Source: an uncultured Clostridia bacterium
GTDB lineage: Bacteria; Bacillota; Clostridia; Christensenellales; Borkfalkiaceae
NCBI GenBank assembly: GCA_944328845.1
Contig: CALVHV010000004.1
Coordinates: 1-44,299, forward strand
Length of the DNA stretch: 44,299 nucleotides
Direction: 5' to 3'
Part shown: in pieces, positions 41,586 through 44,299 of the stretch
Layout of the letters: each line of letters begins with the position of its first letter
Position numbering within the stretch: position 1 is the stretch's first letter
Translations under genes and position numbers: made by a program
Notes under the pieces: model-generated
What the model saw: the letters and a program-made list of their open reading frames with translations, nothing else
Database searches by the model: none
What the model was told of the DNA's origin: nothing

Positions 41586-42203
41586 TCACTTTTTGACCGA
41601 AAGCGCGACCCCCTCCCCCAGTTCGAGGACGGAAGTGATCAGGTCTTCGTCGCGGCAGACAGCCGCGAGATATTCGCGGATGTGGTTGACAAGCATCCTG
41701 CGCTTGGGCGGAACGGGATTTTTTCCGTTGACCCAGCCGCCGAAAAGCACGTCGTCCGCAAAGAGGATGCCGCGCGGGGCGAGCAGCTTTTTGCAATATG
41801 GCAGATACTTGACGTACTGCACCTTCGGCCCGTCCAGAAAGATGAGTCCGAACTGCCCCTCCAGCGAAGGCAGAACGTCCGCCGCGTCGCCGAGGATGCA
41901 GTTTGCACGATCGCGCACGCCGAATTCGTCGAAATTGGCGAGGGCGCGGCGGTACCTGTCCTCGTCCGCCTCGACAGTGGTGAGGCGCGCCGCTGGACAT
42001 TCGAGGAGCAGGGCGATCGAGGTGAGCCCCTCCCCTGTTCCGATCTCCAGCATCCGCTCGGGGGCGCGCATGCGCGCCACGCCCAAAAGCAGGCGAAGGA
42101 CATCGTCCGGAGCGGACGGATCCCGCACACGCAGCGCCTGCTCGCGCAGGGCGCGGAGACGTTCGTCTATTTGCAACGGCGGTAAAAACTCTGCCTGTTC
42201 CAT
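41586..42203 (-). CDS. trmR: tRNA 5-hydroxyuridine O-methyltransferase
   Basis: A 205-residue class I SAM methyltransferase of the O-methyltransferase-3 family. MLEIGTGEGLTSIALL (about 51-66, SAM motif I), TTVEADEDRYRRA, LGDAADVLPSL, LIFLDGPKVQYVKYL and the metal-site FADDVLFGGWV are visible. In B. subtilis the homologue (YrrM/TrmR) methylates 5-hydroxyuridine to 5-methoxyuridine at tRNA position 34. trhP downstream makes that substrate. Its ATG is one base after the rnj stop, so translation is coupled. Confidence 0.87.
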   Translation of the reverse strand: MEQAEFLPPLQIDERLRALREQALRVRDPSAPDDVLRLLLGVARMRAPERMLEIGTGEGLTSIALLLECPAARLTTVEADEDRYRRALANFDEFGVRDRANCILGDAADVLPSLEGQFGLIFLDGPKVQYVKYLPYCKKLLAPRGILFADDVLFGGWVNGKNPVPPKRRMLVNHIREYLAAVCRDEDLITSVLELGEGVALSVKK

Positions 42204-42204
42204 C

Positions 42205-44091
42205 TCAGACGCGGACGATGTTCGCCATGATGACGGGGTTCTGCTTGGTCTTTTTGTAAATAAAGTTCTTCACCGCTTTTTTGATGGCGGCGGCGTATTC
42301 CGTGTTGTCGACGTCGCCCGCGATGTCCACCTGCGTCGCGCAGTTTGCCACGATGCGGCGCACTTCCGCATAATAATCGGCATTTTCAGGCATGACAAAA
42401 CCGCGGATGACGACGTCGGGATCACTGAGCAGATCGCCGCTGCGCTCGGAAACGCAGGCGGTGATGACAAAGATGCCGTCCTCGGAAAGATGCTTTCTGT
42501 CTTTCATGACAAGGCTGTTTTCCTTATCTTCCAGAGAGCTTCCGTCCACGAGTCGGGAACCGGAAGAGACGCTCTCCCCGAACTGGATGCTGTCCCTCGT
42601 TAGTTCCACACAGTTTCCGATGTCCGCAATGAGGATGTTATTTTCGTTCATGCCCAGATCCATGGCGAGGCGGGCATGGCGCTTGAGGTGCCTGTATTCG
42701 CCGTGCACGGGAATAAAGAACTTGGGCTTGAGCAGCGAGTGCAGGATCTTGAGTTCTTCCTGGCAGGCGTGTCCGGAAACGTGGATCTTTTCCAAAGATT
42801 CGTACACGACGTTGGCGCCCTTGCGGTACAGGTTGTTGATGACCTTGCAGATCATCTTTTCGTTGCCCGGGATGGGGCTGGCGGAAATGATGATGGTGTC
42901 GTTGGCGCCGATGGTCACTTTATTGAATTCGCCGCTCGCCATGCGGGTGAGCGCGCTCATCGGCTCGCCCTGGCTGCCCGTGGAGACGATGACGATTTCC
43001 CTGTCAAAATAGTTTTTGATCTTTTCCACGTCGATGAGCACGCCCTCAGGGATCATCAGTTCCCCGATCTTGGTGGCGGCGTCCACGACGTTGAGCATGC
43101 TCCTGCCCGAGAGAGCGACTTTGCGGCGATACTTGGCGGCAAGGTCGACGATCTGCTGCAGGCGGTGTACGTTGGAAGCAAAGGTCGCCACGATGATGCG
43201 GCGGTTGGCATGCTCGGCAAAGAGATGGTCGAGCGTGGTACCCACTACCGTCTCGCTCATGGTGTAGCCGGGGCGCTCGACGTTGGTGGATTCGCAGAGA
43301 AGAAGCTTGATGCCTTCCTTGCCCAGTTCGGCGATGCGCGAAAGGTCGATCTGCTCGCCTGCGACGGGCGTGAGGTCGATCTTGAAGTCGCCGCTGTGAT
43401 AGATCTTGCCCTGCGGCGTATCGATGGCGAGCGCCACCGCACCCGCGATGGAATGATTGACGTTGATGAACTCTACCCCGAAGCACCCAAGCTTGATCTT
43501 GTCGCCCGGCTTGATGCAGACGAGCTGCGCGCGGTTGATGCGCTGTTCGCGCAGTTTGTTGTCCGCCAAAGCGAGGGTGAGCTTGGTAGCGTAGACGGGG
43601 CAGTTGATCTCTTTGAGCAGATACGCGATGCCGCCCACGTGGTCCTCGTGACCGTGCGTGACGAGCAGGCCGCGCACCTTGTTTTTGTTCTGGACGAGGT
43701 AACTGATGTCGGGAATGACGAGATCGATGCCGGGGAGTTCCTCATCGGGGAAAGTGAGACCCGCGTCGATGATGATGATGTCGTTGCCGCACTCGATGGC
43801 GGTCATGTTTTTCCCGATCTCGCCCACGCCGCCGAGAAAGAGCACTTTGACGACGTTTTTGGCTTTGCCGCGGCGGTTCTTTTCACGGCGGACGGGATGC
43901 TCCGCCTGCTGTTCCTTGACAGGGCTTTCCTGTTTTGCGCGCTTTTCCTGCGGCGCCCCCGTGCGGCGCTTCTGCTGTTCCCGCTGCCGTGCGTCCTTTA
44001 CGTTCCCGAGGAAGCGAGGCATGTCCGAAAAACTTTTTTTTGCTTGTCCGCTCTTTTCCTGTGTGAGATTTCGGTCGTTTTTCTCTTTCAA
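42205..44091 (-). CDS. rnj: Ribonuclease J with a long basic N-terminal extension
   Basis: A 628-residue metallo-beta-lactamase/beta-CASP RNase with 5'-3' exonuclease and endonuclease activity in mRNA decay and rRNA maturation. The catalytic THGHEDHVGG is at about 138-147, and SGDFKIDLTP, STNVERPGYTMSE, ATFASNVHRLQQ and SGHACQEELK follow. Before the catalytic domain are about 75 residues rich in Lys, Arg, Gln and Glu, without predicted structure, so the protein is longer than the usual 555. The start is taken as TTG at 44091, with AAAGGAG 6 bases upstream; an ATG at 44142 has no well-spaced site. First gene of the trmR-trhP transcript. Confidence 0.93.
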   Translation of the reverse strand: MKEKNDRNLTQEKSGQAKKSFSDMPRFLGNVKDARQREQQKRRTGAPQEKRAKQESPVKEQQAEHPVRREKNRRGKAKNVVKVLFLGGVGEIGKNMTAIECGNDIIIIDAGLTFPDEELPGIDLVIPDISYLVQNKNKVRGLLVTHGHEDHVGGIAYLLKEINCPVYATKLTLALADNKLREQRINRAQLVCIKPGDKIKLGCFGVEFINVNHSIAGAVALAIDTPQGKIYHSGDFKIDLTPVAGEQIDLSRIAELGKEGIKLLLCESTNVERPGYTMSETVVGTTLDHLFAEHANRRIIVATFASNVHRLQQIVDLAAKYRRKVALSGRSMLNVVDAATKIGELMIPEGVLIDVEKIKNYFDREIVIVSTGSQGEPMSALTRMASGEFNKVTIGANDTIIISASPIPGNEKMICKVINNLYRKGANVVYESLEKIHVSGHACQEELKILHSLLKPKFFIPVHGEYRHLKRHARLAMDLGMNENNILIADIGNCVELTRDSIQFGESVSSGSRLVDGSSLEDKENSLVMKDRKHLSEDGIFVITACVSERSGDLLSDPDVVIRGFVMPENADYYAEVRRIVANCATQVDIAGDVDNTEYAAAIKKAVKNFIYKKTKQNPVIMANIVRV

Positions 44092-44126
44092 AATATACTC
44101 CTTTCGCCGGACCCCGTCAAAGGAAA

Positions 44127-44150
44127 GGGGCTGAATGTGCATCCAGCCCC
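44127..44150 (-). terminator. Hairpin upstream of rnj
   Basis: On the minus strand GGGGCTG (44150-44144) pairs with CAGCCCC (44133-44127), followed by TTTCC. It lies between the preceding gene and rnj and may be a weak terminator or a leader element. Confidence 0.4.
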
Positions 44151-44224
44151 CTCTTTTGTGTTACCTTTTCGCAGACAAAAATCCGGCCTGACAAATTGTT
44201 CTATAAGATACGCCCGAAGGCAAA

Positions 44225-44299
44225 TTATTTCTTGCCCGCAATGATCTGCGCCATCTCCTCCACCACCTGCTTGGACAGGGAGTCGTCTCCTTGCTCCGC
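44225..44299 (-). CDS. C-terminal end of an unidentified gene
   Basis: The last 24 codons of a minus-strand gene enter from the right edge and end with GIn-Ile-Ile-Ala-Gly-Lys-Lys and TAA. The tail is charged and helical (SKQVVEEMAQIIAGKK). There is too little to identify the protein. It ends 134 bases before the rnj start, in the same direction. Confidence 0.6.
   Translation of the reverse strand, partial: AEQGDDSLSKQVVEEMAQIIAGKK

Noticed and set aside
42676..44244. 522-codon plus-strand frame opposite rnj
   Set aside because: Antisense shadow of RNase J with no start signals.
1..44299. CRISPR arrays, insertion sequences, prophage or integrase genes
   Set aside because: No regularly spaced direct repeats, transposase, integrase or attachment-like duplications were seen.

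Overview
The window (about 57% GC by eye) is chromosomal DNA of an anaerobic Firmicute, most likely of class Clostridia. Supporting signs are very regular AGGAGG-type ribosome binding sites, sigma-A promoters with 17-bp spacers, RNase J, the NiaR-type NAD repressor, [FeFe] hydrogenases, Fe-S class I fumarase in two subunits, the TrmR/TrhP tRNA-modification pair and the prs-pth-mfd gene order. A Christensenellales-like lineage is possible, but that is a guess. I see no phage, insertion sequence, integrase or CRISPR array; this is core genome with a few lineage-specific genes.

Layout. 1-3870: a truncated ferritin-like gene (-) diverges from mtnN, ung and apgM (+). 3948-4095: a complete tRNA-Gly(CCC) unit with promoter and terminator. 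4221-15176 (all -): in transcription order CPBP protease, rlmH, M14 peptidase, tadA, a structured RNA with its own promoter, prs, a small damaged-looking zinc-ribbon gene, pth, mfd and a 755-aa lipoprotein with its own promoter. 15278-17282 (+): fumarase alpha and beta, then a nitroreductase. 17473-22086 (-): a four-gene redox-sensing operon made of a thioredoxin-fold ferredoxin, a PAS-containing sensory [FeFe] hydrogenase, a PP2C/SpoIIE phosphatase and a group B-like [FeFe] hydrogenase. 22344-25255 (-): a cation P-type ATPase behind a yybP-ykoY (Mn2+) riboswitch. 25295-28973 (-): nadA-nadB-nadC-niaR, de novo NAD synthesis with its repressor. 29047-32620: a lipid kinase (-) and cca-rmuC (+) divide at a pair of promoters that share one palindromic -35 box. 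32708-36266 (+): a small protein with a probably leaderless mRNA, then a 1080-aa exported protein. 36441-37474 (+): rpsF-ssb-rpsR. 37627-38388 (+): an esterase. 38589-44091 (-): rnj, trmR, trhP, a membrane protein and an amidohydrolase. 44225-44299: the tail of one more gene.

How the parts work together. The hydrogenase operon has the composition expected of an H2- or redox-responsive phosphatase switch. The nad operon is a closed feedback loop, since it encodes its own candidate repressor and has a palindrome over its promoter. The ATPase is probably Mn2+-induced. TrmR and TrhP would make 5-methoxyuridine at wobble U34. No single gene set here is clearly a wholly new system. The best candidates for undescribed biology are the structured RNA between tadA and prs, the shared -35 divergent promoter, the leaderless genes and the two large exported proteins of unknown function.

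All identifications come from reading translations and motifs by eye; no database search was run. Start codons were chosen from ribosome binding sites and family N-termini.
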